Source: Bolinopsis microptera (Eukaryota > Ctenophora > Tentaculata > Lobata > Bolinopsidae). From it: DNA of 64,000 bases. The stretch covers positions 21,852,103 to 21,916,102 of the forward strand of contig NC_087072.1 of the NCBI RefSeq assembly GCF_026151205.1. Direction: 5' to 3'. Under the pieces are notes generated by a model that had not been told where the DNA came from, did not search any database, and was given only the letters and a program-made list of their open reading frames with translations. A program made the translations under genes and the position numbers. Shown in pieces: positions 1 to 10,864 of this stretch (the first letter of the stretch is position 1; every line of letters begins with the position of its first letter).

Positions 1-3000
1 GGTGGAGATGAAAGGGCAGGAGGGCGGGAAGGTTACTATACCCTTCATTAGTAGAGTTGTTCAGGAGGTCTATGGTGGACAGGTTAGTTGTTGGGTGGGA
101 CTATTTTATATGTAATTTACATGTTTTATATGTATGATGATACTTCTTTAATTTAACTCCATACAAGTATCTCAACTAACAATCAAGTTTGTTGATAACT
201 AATCAGTGGTCTCATTGCAGATACAGAACCAGTTGTCTGGCAAGACATCGGAATCAACACTACCACTCCAACAACAGTTACTGCTTTGTTCTGTTGCCAT
301 AGCAACCAGCAAGAAACACGGCGCTAAGACTGAGACTGTCACGTATGCCAAGCTTCACACTACATTGTTAAAGGTAAACAAATAAATGTACATGTATATT
401 GTATAATATATGTAACTTAGGGGTCGTTCAAATATATAATATTACGTAATAACTTTTTAAACAACTCCCCCCCCCCCCCCCCCCCCCCAGTGATAACGTA
501 ATATGTGAACGACCCCTTACTGCTTACTATACTTCACTAATCCAAAATTGCGGACCATGAAAAGGCTTTCGTAATAAAGCATCCAAATGTCCCTTAATGA
601 CAACATTATCCTCCCAGGTGTGTGCTGAAAGAAGACTCCAGTGTCCTGATTTCTCAGAGTTTGTGGATATGATCAGTATGTTGGAAAGTAGAGGTCTCGT
701 CTCCGTCAAAACGTGAGTATAATTATTATAGTATCTAACAATCTCTTAATATTAATTTACGGGTCATTTATTAAGGGGGTATACACCAAAAAGGGGTTTG
801 TGTCGGCCAACCCAATTGACCTCACAGGAAGTTCAGTGACCACACCGATTCCAACCCAAAATATTTAATTATAATGGGGGGGGGGGGGGGGGGGGGGGGC
901 CAATGGCATAAATGGAGAAAATGGAGAATTACTCATAGGTTTTTCCATTTTCTCCATAGAAATAGTCTCCATTTTATGCCATTTTATGCCATTTTATGCC
1001 ATTTTATGCCATTGAAAACCTGAAAAATTTAGAATTTCGAGAAAAATTATTTAAAAAAAAGATATTTTCGGCCAATAATGAACAGAGTATCATGAAACAT
1101 GGAGAAAAGTGGTTTTCAGAAAAAACTTTGAAAAATGTTGACTTAGAAAATTTTCGGTCCGAATCATTTTCGATAAGTACCTCCCGTATCGAGAGCTCCC
1201 GATTCCGAGCTCTTGTTGCAAAGGGTTGGCCTGCCTTCCGAGATCGCATTACTTCGAGTCCAAAATTGTGTATCGAGGGGAAGGTGTGGACTTCGAAAAA
1301 CCGAAAAAATATTTTCGGCAAATAATGAACAGGGTAGCATGAAACATGGAGAAAAGTGGTTTTCAGAAAAACTTTGAAAAATGTTGACTTAGAAAATGTT
1401 CGGTCCGAGTCATTTTCGATAAGTACCTCCCGTATCGAGAGCTCCCGATTCCGAGCTCGTGTTGCAAAGGGGAGGCCTGCCTTCCGAGTTCGCATTACTT
1501 CGAGTCCAAAATTGTGTATCGAGGGGAAGGTGTGGACTTCGAAAAACCGAAAAAATATTTTCGGCAAATAATGAACAGAGTAGCATGAAACGTGGAGAAA
1601 AGCGGTTTTCAGAAAAAATTTCCCCCTGGTAATGCGATCTCGGAAGGCAGGCCTCCCCTTTGCAACACGAGCTCGGAATCGGGAGCTCTCGATACGAGAG
1701 GTACGTATGGAGAATGACTCGGGCCGAAAATTTTCTAAGTCAAACTTTTTCAAAGTTTTTCTAAAAACCACTTTTCTCTACGTTTCATGTTACCCTCTTC
1801 ATTATAAGCCGAAAATATTTTTTTGGTTTTTCGGTTTATCGAAGTCTGCACCTACCCCTCGATACACAAGTTTGGACTCGAGGTTTCCCCCTGGTAATGC
1901 GATCTCGGAAGGCAGGCCTCCCCTTTGCAGTGCGAGCTTGTTTCGACTGTCGAGGATGTAGGTCTCACTTCTCAGTGCCTATTACTCTCCCCTATTACTC
2001 AGTACTCACTCCTGCTGTAGCCTGTAGAAATAACTTTACACTAGGCTTGAGTAATTATGAGTTTGCCTGAAGTGTGCCTCTACTAACCTAGTATAAGCAT
2101 CTAGTAGCCTACTATGAGCTTTCATAAGCTTGTAACGCCCCCAGTAAGCGTAAATAAACATGTTAGGATGTCCAATTTAGGTGTTAAATGGTGTTAAAGA
2201 TGAAATTTCGAAGACAAAATTCATGGCATAAAATGGAGAAAATGGAGAATTACTCATGGGTTTTTCCATTTTCTCCATAGAAAAAGTCTCCATTTTATGC
2301 CATTTTATGCCATTTTATGCCATTTTATGCCATTGCCCCCCCCCCCCCATTATAATTTGTATAATTTGTAAAGTTCGTAGATTCCTCTACAGGGTCATCG
2401 AATAGTTCGACCGCCCTTGTTTTACAGTACACTACAATGTAGATGTTCTGAAGGAGTATCCTAAGATTCTTGATCTTTTGGCACAGGCACCCCTCCTCAT
2501 TTAACCCTCAATCAAGTTTCCTATCATTCGGCTGAGTCGACCGAAGAGATCGTATAGATCCAATGAATCCTTAGCTACTCCCTAGACTGAGTGAAACTGG
2601 GATTCGAACCCTGAACCTTCTAACCACTATAACTCTAACCACTATAACTAGGCCACCCAGCCATAAAATTTCGAGATTAGATTTGATGCCTTCAAAACTG
2701 GAAAGTTGATCTTTTGCACCTCAAAGCCAAACAACAAATTTAGGCACATTTTTCGTTTTTTATCATATATTTTTTATTATATGTATTTACAGATTTTTCT
2801 AAAATTTCGATAAGATTGTGCTAGAGACTTCTAGAAGGGTGCAGAATAACCGAAACTAGCACATTTATATATGAGTTATGAACAACTAAACGCCCTAAAA
2901 TGCTTCCTTTTATAGTTATGGTTTTAAAAAGTAATTTTGTATCTGCAAAGCCAAAAAATGAAAAAATATGGAAAACGAAGCAGTAAAAAAGCTCGACGTT

Positions 3001-3266
3001 TGAGGAAAATCTAGGCAGTATCCAAGAAGCGGAAACGAACAACCCCGCCTTAAAAAACTTAAAGAACATTAAGAAACAGTATGGCAGTAAATCAAAGGAA
3101 ATGATGTTATCGCCACATCTGAACTAACCACTGTTTTTCTTTCAGTCATAAAGAGAAAAGGCAAATGAAAGTGTCACTTCGTATCCAACCTAAAGAACTA
3201 GAGGTTGTTTTGGAGGACAAAACTCTGTTATCCAGCATCATGGACAACGCCTCTAAATTCTGCTGA
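1..3266 (+). CDS. CDC6: CDC6-like replication licensing ATPase, C-terminal part
   Basis: The 3' end of a CDC6 gene; earlier exons lie outside the window. CDC6 is the AAA+ loader that works with ORC and CDT1 to place MCM2-7 on origins. Four exons read in continuous phase: 2-82, 221-373, 618-712 and 3146-3266 (TGA at 3264). They encode the end of the lid region and the winged-helix domain: LPLQQQLLLCSVAIATSKKH, then YAKLHTTLLKVCAERRLQCP, then a segment ending LESRGLVSV, matching the family pattern LPLQQKLLVCS...LLEARGI. The ATPase Walker motifs are not in the window. Introns are GT-AG; intron 2 carries a small MITE and the 2.4-kb last intron a foldback element and a SINE. A possible poly(A) signal AATAAA is at 3687. 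ORC1 is the nearest alternative but its C-terminus fits less well. Confidence 0.85.
420..516. mobile_element. Short MITE with GGGGTCGTTCA termini
   Basis: A 97-bp inverted-repeat element in the second visible CDC6 intron. Its left end GGGGTCGTTCAAATATATAA pairs with the right end ...ATATGTGAACGACCCC, and both ends carry TACGTAAT-like sequence. The middle is a C homopolymer of about 20. The same termini recur at 5446-5852. TTA flanks both sides here. The superfamily is not assigned. Confidence 0.75.
876..2348. mobile_element. Foldback element with poly-G/poly-C ends and 8-bp target duplication
   Basis: A 1.47-kb non-autonomous element in the last CDC6 intron. It starts with a G run (876-899), ends with a C run, and is flanked by the direct 8-mer ATTATAAT (868-875 and 2349-2356). 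Each end holds the same array: CCAATGGCATAAATGGAG, a small hairpin TTTTCCATTTTCTCCAT, then four ATGCCATTTT units. The interior has two direct copies of a unit of about 246 bp (around 1080-1570) and an inverted copy (around 1610-1880), so several ORFs stay open on both strands; I regard these as non-coding. An 8-bp duplication suits hAT-like transposition, but no transposase is present. Confidence 0.75.
2380..2662 (-). repeat. tRNA-derived SINE
   Basis: On the minus strand, starting near 2662, a tRNA-like head reads GGCTGGGTGGCCTAGTTATA with a B box GGTTCGAATCC around 2610. The body contains CTCATTTAACCCTCAA (plus strand), which recurs in the SINE at 57340-57615, so both belong to one family. 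A 15-bp ACTATAACTCTAACC-type duplication interrupts the head, so it is not a functional tRNA gene. It lies in the last CDC6 intron. Confidence 0.7.
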
Positions 3267-3686
3267 CAGTGATTAGTTTAAAGGACTGAACAATTAATTT
3301 GTTAATTTTTATTATTATATTAATTGTTATTATTTACTGCTTTCCCTGCTTTAGATTATGATCATATTTTGCATATTTGGGGTGTGTTAAATGCATACCA
3401 TAACTGGATCTTTTTCAAGCTCAAAATTCGAACAATTAACGCCACATTTATTTATTAATTATCTGACCTGTGACTTTCTGAAATTTATTAGAACTAACTT
3501 TAATTGGAACTGTTACCATGTTTACTGGTCTTCTAACCTTGATAAATCCTACCGAACCCAATCAAAATATCTGCAGCTTTCTGTTCGTATTATTCTCCGA
3601 TTTATATTTACAGTCTGATTTCTTGCAGATTTTTAAGGTCTTTTTACTATTTTTATCAATATTTCTATGTTTTGACGTTCTTGATT

Positions 3687-3692
3687 AATAAA
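3687..3692 (+). terminator. Possible CDC6 poly(A) signal
   Basis: AATAAA about 420 bases after the CDC6 stop codon, in AT-rich sequence. It is the first canonical hexamer of several seen in this region, so it is a candidate only. Confidence 0.35.
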
Positions 3693-3699
3693 GTTAACT

Positions 3700-5068
3700 T
3701 TTTATTCTTTGGCTGAAGCAGTACAAAAATCGACCGGGGTCTGGATGAAATTTTTAGCAGGGCCGAGATTGCCTAAATTTTGGAGGGGCCTGGACTGGAT
3801 TCTAGACATAATTGTCTCGAAATTGAGCATAGAAATTTCGCCTGCCGATTCGACGAAACTCGATCTTGGTCGATGACTGCTGCTTAGTATGTTGATTTTC
3901 CCTACATTTCACATCTGCATTTTATACAGTGAAATGTACTGTTTAATTAAGAATTATTATGACAACGTTATTATTACAGCCTGGCCATACGACGAATTTT
4001 TAATCGCCTTTTTAATTGTTTTTGAAACATGAGCAAATTTTAGATGTAAGCAAAAATTGAAACATGAAGGGACGATTATTACGTTATTATTTGATTAAGA
4101 TTAAGTTTAAACATGATATGTGATATCTATTATATTTGTCAAGATGTATAAAATTGTAACGAGATAAATTTAGTCTGTAACAAATTTTGAATCAGGGTAA
4201 AAGTTTCTGTAAATTATATTGTTACGGGTTACATCTGTGATTTAAGAGTATTAGGAAAGAAAATGTTTGAATTGATTGATTTGATCCTTGGTTTTCAATA
4301 TAATAGGGAAGATTAAAGTGCTGTACTAATTTGCAACCATGCTATTTAATTTGCTGCAAACACGTGTTTCCTTTGCCAACAATGATTCAGATGGTACGCC
4401 GTACAGGTAAAAGTGAAAAACAAAAATAACATTTTAGAAAACGTTCAATCATTATTTTAAATTCGAATACAAATCATGATATTTTGTGCTTTCGGATTTT
4501 CAAAACTAATCAACATAAAAAACGACTATAAAAATAGGAATTCATTAATTGCGATCTAAAATTTGGCTACATGTTGAAGTCCACGCCGAACTTTTATTTT
4601 ACTATTTTCGTTTTAAGGTGAAACCATCTAATTTTCGTAGAATACCCTTTAAATCTAAAATCTCGTTACATCTTCAATTGAGATAAATCTGAATAAGTAC
4701 AAAAATGAACTCTGCAAAAATGAAAAGTCAAAAAATGTCTTCTCAGGCTCTGATTTTTTAACATGCAACAATTTTCTGTATTATTCATATTAATATTATA
4801 TGTATTTCTAACAATAATATAGGGAGGAGCGTCTCAATACGCAATATATATAATAGTAAACTCAAACAATTGTTGAAACTCTGAAAAATGATCTTGTTAG
4901 AGTCATACATAGTCATTTCTCGACGTTAGCAGGTTGTGTTTTCTGTTGAGCCTATCTAGAAAACGATCGGTGACTCCTTTTTGCAGTACTCTTCCATCTG
5001 AAAACAATTCAATATTCAATATCCAAGCTAATAAATGTGCAGTTAAGGGTGTAAAAAATCCCTGATTT
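3700..5068. other. AT-rich intergenic stretch
   Basis: Between the ends of the convergent CDC6 and saposin genes. No convincing ORF, repeat pair or RNA gene was seen. The part near 4900-5068 is probably the 3' untranslated region of the saposin gene. Confidence 0.5.
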
Positions 5069-7848
5069 TTAACTAAACAGTGAAATAGCACAATTCCGGG
5101 GTTGGAAGTGGGGCGCGGCTAAACATACGTTGCATTCTATGGCGTTCTCAGGGCTGGCACACCAGTATCCAGGCCCGTTCTGACAAGAGTCGTCTTCTCC
5201 TAGCATCATCTTGGGGGCAGCAGGTCCTGTCTGTCCAACCTGACCCATCTTTGCAGGTCCAAGTCCCAGGAGGATGGCCTCCATTTTGGGGCACAAACTT
5301 ACCATCTGGCACAGCTGACAGAGGAAGTTTTATTTAATTTCTCATTAACTTGAATTGTTATCATAGAGTTATAACTCGGCAGGGTTTAGTGGATGTCGAT
5401 CAAATACAGTACTAGTACAAAATAAATCAACTTTTCATAATATTAGGGGTCGTTCACATAAATTACGTAATCAATATTTTGACAATTTTTACCCCCTCCC
5501 CCCCCCCCCCCCCCTAATCAACCGTAATCAAGACCCAACCCCCCCCCCCCCCCTATATCAAGACCCAACCCCCCTCCCATATTAAAAGCTATTTATTAAA
5601 AGCTATCACAACGGATAAATGAATGAAATAATCGCAAAGCACTTACTAAACGAAAATTGGTTTAAAAAAACGAAAATTTTGATTACATAATTAACGAAAA
5701 TTGTCCAATTGGTATTTCGAAAATCGGTAAAAAATTAAAATGTTGATTACGTAATCAACGACCAAACCCCCCCCCCCCCCTCCCCGTAATCAACCGTAAG
5801 CATTTGAAAACCCCCCCCCCCTCGGCTGATTACGTAATATGTGAACGACCCCTAAAGGGAATATATATTTGAAAGCTAAGTTTAACCTCTTCGGGTGAGT
5901 AGGACGAGAAGAGAGAAATCAGGGCCTCAAACATTCCATTGACGGTATCTTGACAAGTGGCCTGGTCTACAGGAATAATAGAGCAGGTCTGATCCAATAA
6001 TCCTTCAAGAAGTTTCTGAAATGAATAATGATGAATGGTGTTGATCCATAACTACTTTTTAAAAACTACTTTTTACATAATTTTGACAATTCTTTTATCA
6101 CTATGGGTACCACTAACCTCGTTCGCGAGAGCCTCCTTCTGTACCAGTCCCATGACAGCCGAGCAGGTGTCACAACCTATTCCTTCGATATTTTTAGAAA
6201 GGAACTGTACCATAACGTTGTCTCTCTTTACTATTGCTAAGAACTCCTGTGAATGGGAAATGTTTTATTTTACATTGATTTTTCAGTTCTTTGTAACGTA
6301 ATAAATCATAGATATGCAGGGTAACCTGTTTAACCGCTCAAATAACGATAAATAATGTGGGTTCTCAGAATTTTCATATACCGTTAATCAACCAATCAGA
6401 GCACAGTATTTACAACACGTGACACAAACTAACCAATCAGAACAGCGTTTTCACTTACCGATGCGCACAAGCCGATGTAAGAGCAGAGTGTGTGAACATC
6501 GACATTGTTCACAAATGCCTCCCAGAATTCTCTGCCATATTCCTCCACAAACTGCCGGCAACTATCCTCAACGGAACTTGGCAAGATGTCACACAACTTG
6601 TCCATATCATCAATTAGCGATTCCTTGAAAGAAGGAGTGTTATTATATTAATATAACTGCGCGGCCACATTCTAACTGCTACATTAGACACTCAGTTGCA
6701 TTCTTATCAGAATCAATTATCTTCTAATTACAATTTAACAACGGTAACGAATAGAGCTGATTCTATGTAGTAATAAACAAAATTGCATATTTATTGTTGG
6801 TATAATCAGACATAGAGTGAACATAGTATAATAATTGATTTTAATATCTAATTACTGACACTATACAATCTTACTATTCCTCAAAAGAGTGCAAATATCA
6901 TCCAGTCTGGAGGTTTCGTTGTGTTTTGGAAATAAAAAGTGTGCAATTGGAAAGATAAACTCTTAACTATTATGGCTGGGTCAATCAAACAATTTTAAAA
7001 GTTTAAGTTTAAACAATTTAATTCTATTCAAATTAATCTAACTAACCTCGGTGGCGTTTTCCTTCAGTTTGGAGAAAGCTTCTTTGACGATCAGCTCACA
7101 AAGCGCACAGTTCTGAAAATATGGGTTTTTTAAAACGGAATTATTGTCTAAATCAGACTCCCGATGCAAGTAGTGGATACAAATTATAATTGTTACAATA
7201 TAGTGTCATCAAACGGAGAGGCCTGACCTCAGATTTTCTTGGAAGTTATGTCATATAACACGAGAATAGCTAACGAGACAATTTTCAGAAAGAAAAACTC
7301 TCCAAAATTATTGAAGAGCAGAACAAAGTTAACTTACCCCGCCAACTTTATGTTCCGTGTATTCTCCAACAAAGGGGTTCATCATCCTACCCATGGCCTT
7401 AGCTTTTTCTTCTTCAGTCAATTTCTTGGGTTTTATCAGCGCTTCATCCATCTCAGGGTCAAACGCATACTTCTGGGGTACTTCTGGCATCATCTCAGGA
7501 ATGGGACGAGTCATTTTAGCAAGAGGGTGGTTGCCGACCCAGACATTGTCTCTGCAGTATTTCTCACTGCCGGTACCACATGTCTTGGCGTTGTTGATAC
7601 TGGCACACCAATGTTTGGGTCCCCAAGTACACTTGTTGGCTCCGAGGAGAGCTCCAGAAACTGAAGGAGGTTTAAGATTTAGAAGGAAAAGCAATTTAAT
7701 AAATAGGTTAAAATAGACGAATCTAAAAACATATTTTATCCTCTCAAATGGACGTTATAAATTATAAATGAGATGAAAGAAATTGAAGTTATTTGAGAAA
7801 CTCACCTGATAAGACAGTCAATGATAGGATTATTATCCTTTGAAACAT
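5069..7848 (-). CDS. Prosaposin-like secreted/lysosomal protein (SapA-SapB-SapB-SapA)
   Basis: Six exons on the minus strand: 7848-7806, 7660-7338, 7112-7047, 6623-6459, 6246-6118 and 6015-5887, then 5314-5069 with the stop (seven including the first short one); about 366 aa. The first exon encodes a signal peptide (MFQRIIILSLTVLS). A SapA domain follows with the hallmark CTWGPKHWCASINNA. Then come two saposin-B domains, with CALCELIV...LCDILP...CRQFVEEY...LCSYIGLC and CDTCSAVMG...CSIIP...CQDTV...LCQMVSLC, each with the six-cysteine spacing. A second, C-terminal SapA carries CQNGPGYWCASPENAIECNV. Saposins activate sphingolipid breakdown and bind membranes in lysosomes. Only two SapB units are present, against four in vertebrate prosaposin. 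A CTCTAG precedes ATG by two bases. The last intron is nearly filled by a MITE. Confidence 0.88.
5446..5852. mobile_element. MITE with GGGGTCGTTCA termini, long copy
   Basis: A 407-bp element whose ends GGGGTCGTTCACATAAATTA and TAATATGTGAACGACCCC are inverted copies of each other and match the element at 420-516. The interior has repeated C homopolymers and several GATTACGTAATCA-like blocks in both directions. It occupies most of the 572-bp last intron of the saposin gene. Confidence 0.8.
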
Positions 7849-7859
7849 GCCTAGAGATA

Positions 7860-8496
7860 GTTAATTTAAGAATCTCCAAAATTTCTCTCACAAATATTAT
7901 GTAATATTACCAATGATTAAATACTAAATAGTCAATAAACTCAATGGTTATAAGTCAAGAGGTCTATCTAGAAAGAGTTAACTGTAGGATGACCGCAATG
8001 TTAACAATTTTAATAGCAATACCAAAACTTGGGTTACAAAGAGTTCGACCATAAAGCGTACGCCTAACGTATGGTAAAGGAGATTCGTTAAGATGAGATT
8101 GCTAGCACCAATGTATTTGATTAGTTTACCTAATCATACACACAGGAATCATATCACATTACACGTTAATACAGAATATGTGCGTGATTTAACACCCAGA
8201 GTTCAGACACGGAAACAGGTACTGGGAAAACTGTTACAATTCACAAAAACTGAGATATGTTATAGCTTTTGGGGCTCAAAGTATGAAAACCTCAGGATGA
8301 AATTTGCTAACAACATTCAATCTACATCCTCAAAGAAGAAATAGAGCAACCAGATATTGCACATACAACACTTTATCGTGCTAACGTATGCTGCTCAACG
8401 TTCATTTTTGCCACATACAACTTTTCAGCACTTTAATTACTCGATAGGAGAAGAAGTTTGATAAACCAATGATAATGATACGATTTAAACAATACT
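7860..8496. other. AT-rich upstream region of the saposin gene
   Basis: No recognisable gene. A small ORF at 8093-8344 has no family-like features. The promoter of the minus-strand saposin gene should lie here, but I see no decisive motif. Confidence 0.4.
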
Positions 8497-8697
8497 CTAA
8501 AGCTGACAGGCTTTGATAAAAAGAAAAATAATAAAAATGCGAGTTGTACACGTACAGATCAAACTGTACTCATAGAAATATTCTCGTGATTTGTTATAGA
8601 GAGCGACAGTCAAAGCCACTAATGTAAGCAGGTAACTACAGAACAGTAACAACAGTGTTCCTCTGGCCCACAACATGTGCTTCCTAGTTTTACACAT
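8497..8697 (-). CDS. Possible short membrane peptide ORF
   Basis: A 66-codon minus-strand ORF. Translation from an internal Met near 8673 gives a strongly hydrophobic stretch, LLLLFCSYLLTLVALTVAL, followed by polar YNKSREYF. It resembles in layout the TM-plus-basic-tail smORF at 9222-9350 (LALIVLAVAIYSKNLK), which points away from it on the other strand. It could equally be chance hydrophobicity or a first exon of an unseen gene. Confidence 0.18.
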   Translation of the reverse strand: MCKTRKHMLWARGTLLLLFCSYLLTLVALTVALYNKSREYFYEYSLICTCTTRIFIIFLFIKACQL

Positions 8698-9221
8698 TCT
8701 TCTTACACTATATTATAATAATAGCATTTACACTTTGATACTATTACAATATCGCGTGACAGCTGCCTCTACACTCTTCCTCCGCTCATGGAATCTCGTG
8801 AGCCTTGATATGTCAGCGTTGAGTTTACATGTTACATTGAAAGATGAGACAATTTGTGAATTGATTTAATCTTGTGACGGGCCTGCCTTAGACAACAATG
8901 TGTGAGGTGCATGCTCTTACTTTTTATTAGGTATAACTCTTAATGCTAATATAGTTAGCTAATAAATGCAATACATTTTAACTTTATTCTTCCTCACGTG
9001 CCTCACTATTAAAAAATCTAAGTAAACTATAGGTAAAAATATAATATTAATCATAAGCTAAAATGTACTAATCTTTGTATTCTAAATGGGGAAAAAGAAG
9101 AAACATTGTCAGTCAGTCGAGAAAATTGTCAGTCAGGCTATATGGCAGCTTTGTAGATGTTGTGACTATGCTAGTAGTGGTCCCAGGCTTGCGACTGGAA
9201 TTGCGGTGTTAAATCGATTTA

Positions 9222-9350
9222 ATGGTACCAACGATCCACCTCCCACTTGTTGTTTGGTACTTAGCATTAATAGTGTTAGCTGTAGCCATTTATAGCAAGA
9301 ATCTTAAAACTAAAGGGGATGACAAGGAAAAGAGGAAGGAAAAAGAATAA
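9222..9350 (+). CDS. Candidate single-pass micropeptide (42 aa)
   Basis: A small ORF from ATG 9222 to TAA 9348 encoding a short N-terminus, a hydrophobic segment (LVVWYLALIVLAVAIY, residues 9-24) and a Lys/Glu-rich tail (KTKGDDKEKRKEKE). This layout is typical of tail-anchored or single-pass micropeptides. A poly(A) hexamer AATAAA lies at 9414, about 65 bases after the stop, which supports a short transcript. The start context has G at +4 but no purine at -3. It overlaps a longer unlikely frame (9086-9295). I recognise no family. Confidence 0.35.
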   Translation: MVPTIHLPLVVWYLALIVLAVAIYSKNLKTKGDDKEKRKEKE

Positions 9351-9582
9351 CGGGACAAACAATTAATTAAAGTATTTATAGGAGCATTAGATATTGTAAT
9401 TACAAGCTTCAATAATAAATCACTGACTAAAACTTCTAATTAAAATGACACTTGGTACGCTCGCCCATTTTCACTGGTCAGTCTGAACTTCGGTTTAGCA
9501 CGTTGTACACTTATTCACCTAAGATTCAGAATTTGTTCAGTTTAGCAGAGTTAGTACCCGTGTTTCAATAAATCAAAAGATA

Positions 9583-9760
9583 TCAGGGGAGTTCTTTAAT
9601 AATGTTACGGTCATCTAGAATACCGAACTTCCTGAAAACGTTATCATATTTCCTCAGACAACGTTTAATGCCTTTAATCAGTCTATCACGGCTATATCCT
9701 CTATCAATTAGAATTTTGAATATTTTGTGAAGATGGGAGGTAAAGATATACAATTAAAGT
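9583..9760 (-). pseudogene. Reverse-transcriptase C-terminal fragment (retroelement relic)
   Basis: Minus-strand frame ending in TGA at 9583 reads SHLHKIFKILIDRGYS, then DRLIKGIKRCLRKYDNVFRKFGI. This H...IL..RGY pattern resembles the region just after the reverse-transcriptase palm in Penelope-like and LINE elements. An in-frame stop (TAA) closes it upstream after about 56 codons, so only a scrap remains. Assignment to a clade is not possible by eye. Confidence 0.4.
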
Positions 9761-9769
9761 AAGTCGCAT

Positions 9770-10769
9770 ATTAGATACCACCTACATCGTCTACGTAAAA
9801 TAAACAAACGCGCACACTACGCGCGCAATTCTGGCGCAGTAAATGTTGTACATGTGATACTTTAATCTAAGGATGGTTAGAAAATAGTGTGCTTTTTAGC
9901 GCGCGCGACCATTCCATGTGACTAAAGAGTAATCTTATCACGTAACACGGCAATTATAAATGATATAGAATTATCAGTGCAGTTAATTGTGTAAACTAAC
10001 TGGGTTATCAACGGACAGGCTAACTTAGGTCATGATCGACGTCAGGGTTTTCAAACGGGCCCCTTGCCAGATGATACAGACTGGTGCAGGTGATTAACTT
10101 GGAACACGTCTAAACAGTAAAAAGTCATGTCTCGTGAAAGTAACCCTTTTTCTTCAACTCTTAGCAGCTCATGTAAATATTTAGTGACCAACCTATCATG
10201 TTAACCATGTTTCCTCTACAAACAGTCATGTGACCATGGGCCATAAATATACTTTCTTTTCTCTTGACATCTCAAAATCCTCGATACTTACGAAGAAGTG
10301 TTAACAAAGCAAAATCGAAAATATGTACTATCGTAGCAACAATAAAATTACTGATTCTGATCCGCTTCAAATTCGTAAGTTTATTCTTATGACAAGACTA
10401 ATCTTTAGATCAGCTGGCACTAAGCCCATTCTTTTACAACTAGGAGCATTCAAAAAGACGATTGGATAAATTACAAATAACTAAAATGAGTCTCACATTT
10501 AATAGAAGTTTAAAATGTCCATTAAAATTAAGAGCAATCAGGAACGAACAACTGCCCCAAATTGTCCCTGAAAACGACGATTGTGAACATCTCCCAAAAT
10601 TAAAATTAGGAAGCAGCAATCTTAAGAAACCCTAGCAAGAGAATCCTTATATACGTTTATCAGTCCGGACTGGTATTGATAAAACTACAGAGAAATAAAG
10701 GAATATAAGCTCGACCACTGAATAGTAAGCACTGGACTACATCCAAAAGGGGATTATATGCAGTGCAGG

Positions 10770-10770
<1 letters not shown>
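9770..10770. other. Gene-free AT-rich stretch
   Basis: No supported ORF or RNA gene. Local GC-rich words (GCGCGC near 9810 and 9900) stand out against the AT background but form no clear structure. Confidence 0.4.

Positions 10771-10774
<4 letters not shown>

Positions 10775-10837
<63 letters not shown>
10775..10837 (+). repeat. (AG)n microsatellite
   Basis: An uninterrupted AG dinucleotide run of about 31 units, 27 bases left of a TTAA-flanked element. Confidence 0.97.
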
Positions 10838-10839
<2 letters not shown>

Positions 10840-10864
10840 TTTTAACTTTTTAAGTCTGAATCTG

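Noticed and set aside
1004-1771. A 255-codon minus-strand ORF and overlapping plus-strand ORFs (996-1325, 1356-1571, 1632-1961)
   Set aside because: All lie in the direct and inverted 246-bp units of a foldback element; both strands stay open because of the repeats, and nothing resembles a known protein.
7357-7716. Plus-strand ORFs of 119 and 141 codons opposite saposin exon 2
   Set aside because: They mirror the SapA exon; the minus-strand reading has the cysteine pattern, splice sites and signal peptide.
10775-10837. A CRISPR-like or telomere-like array
   Set aside because: It is a simple AG dinucleotide microsatellite without spacers.
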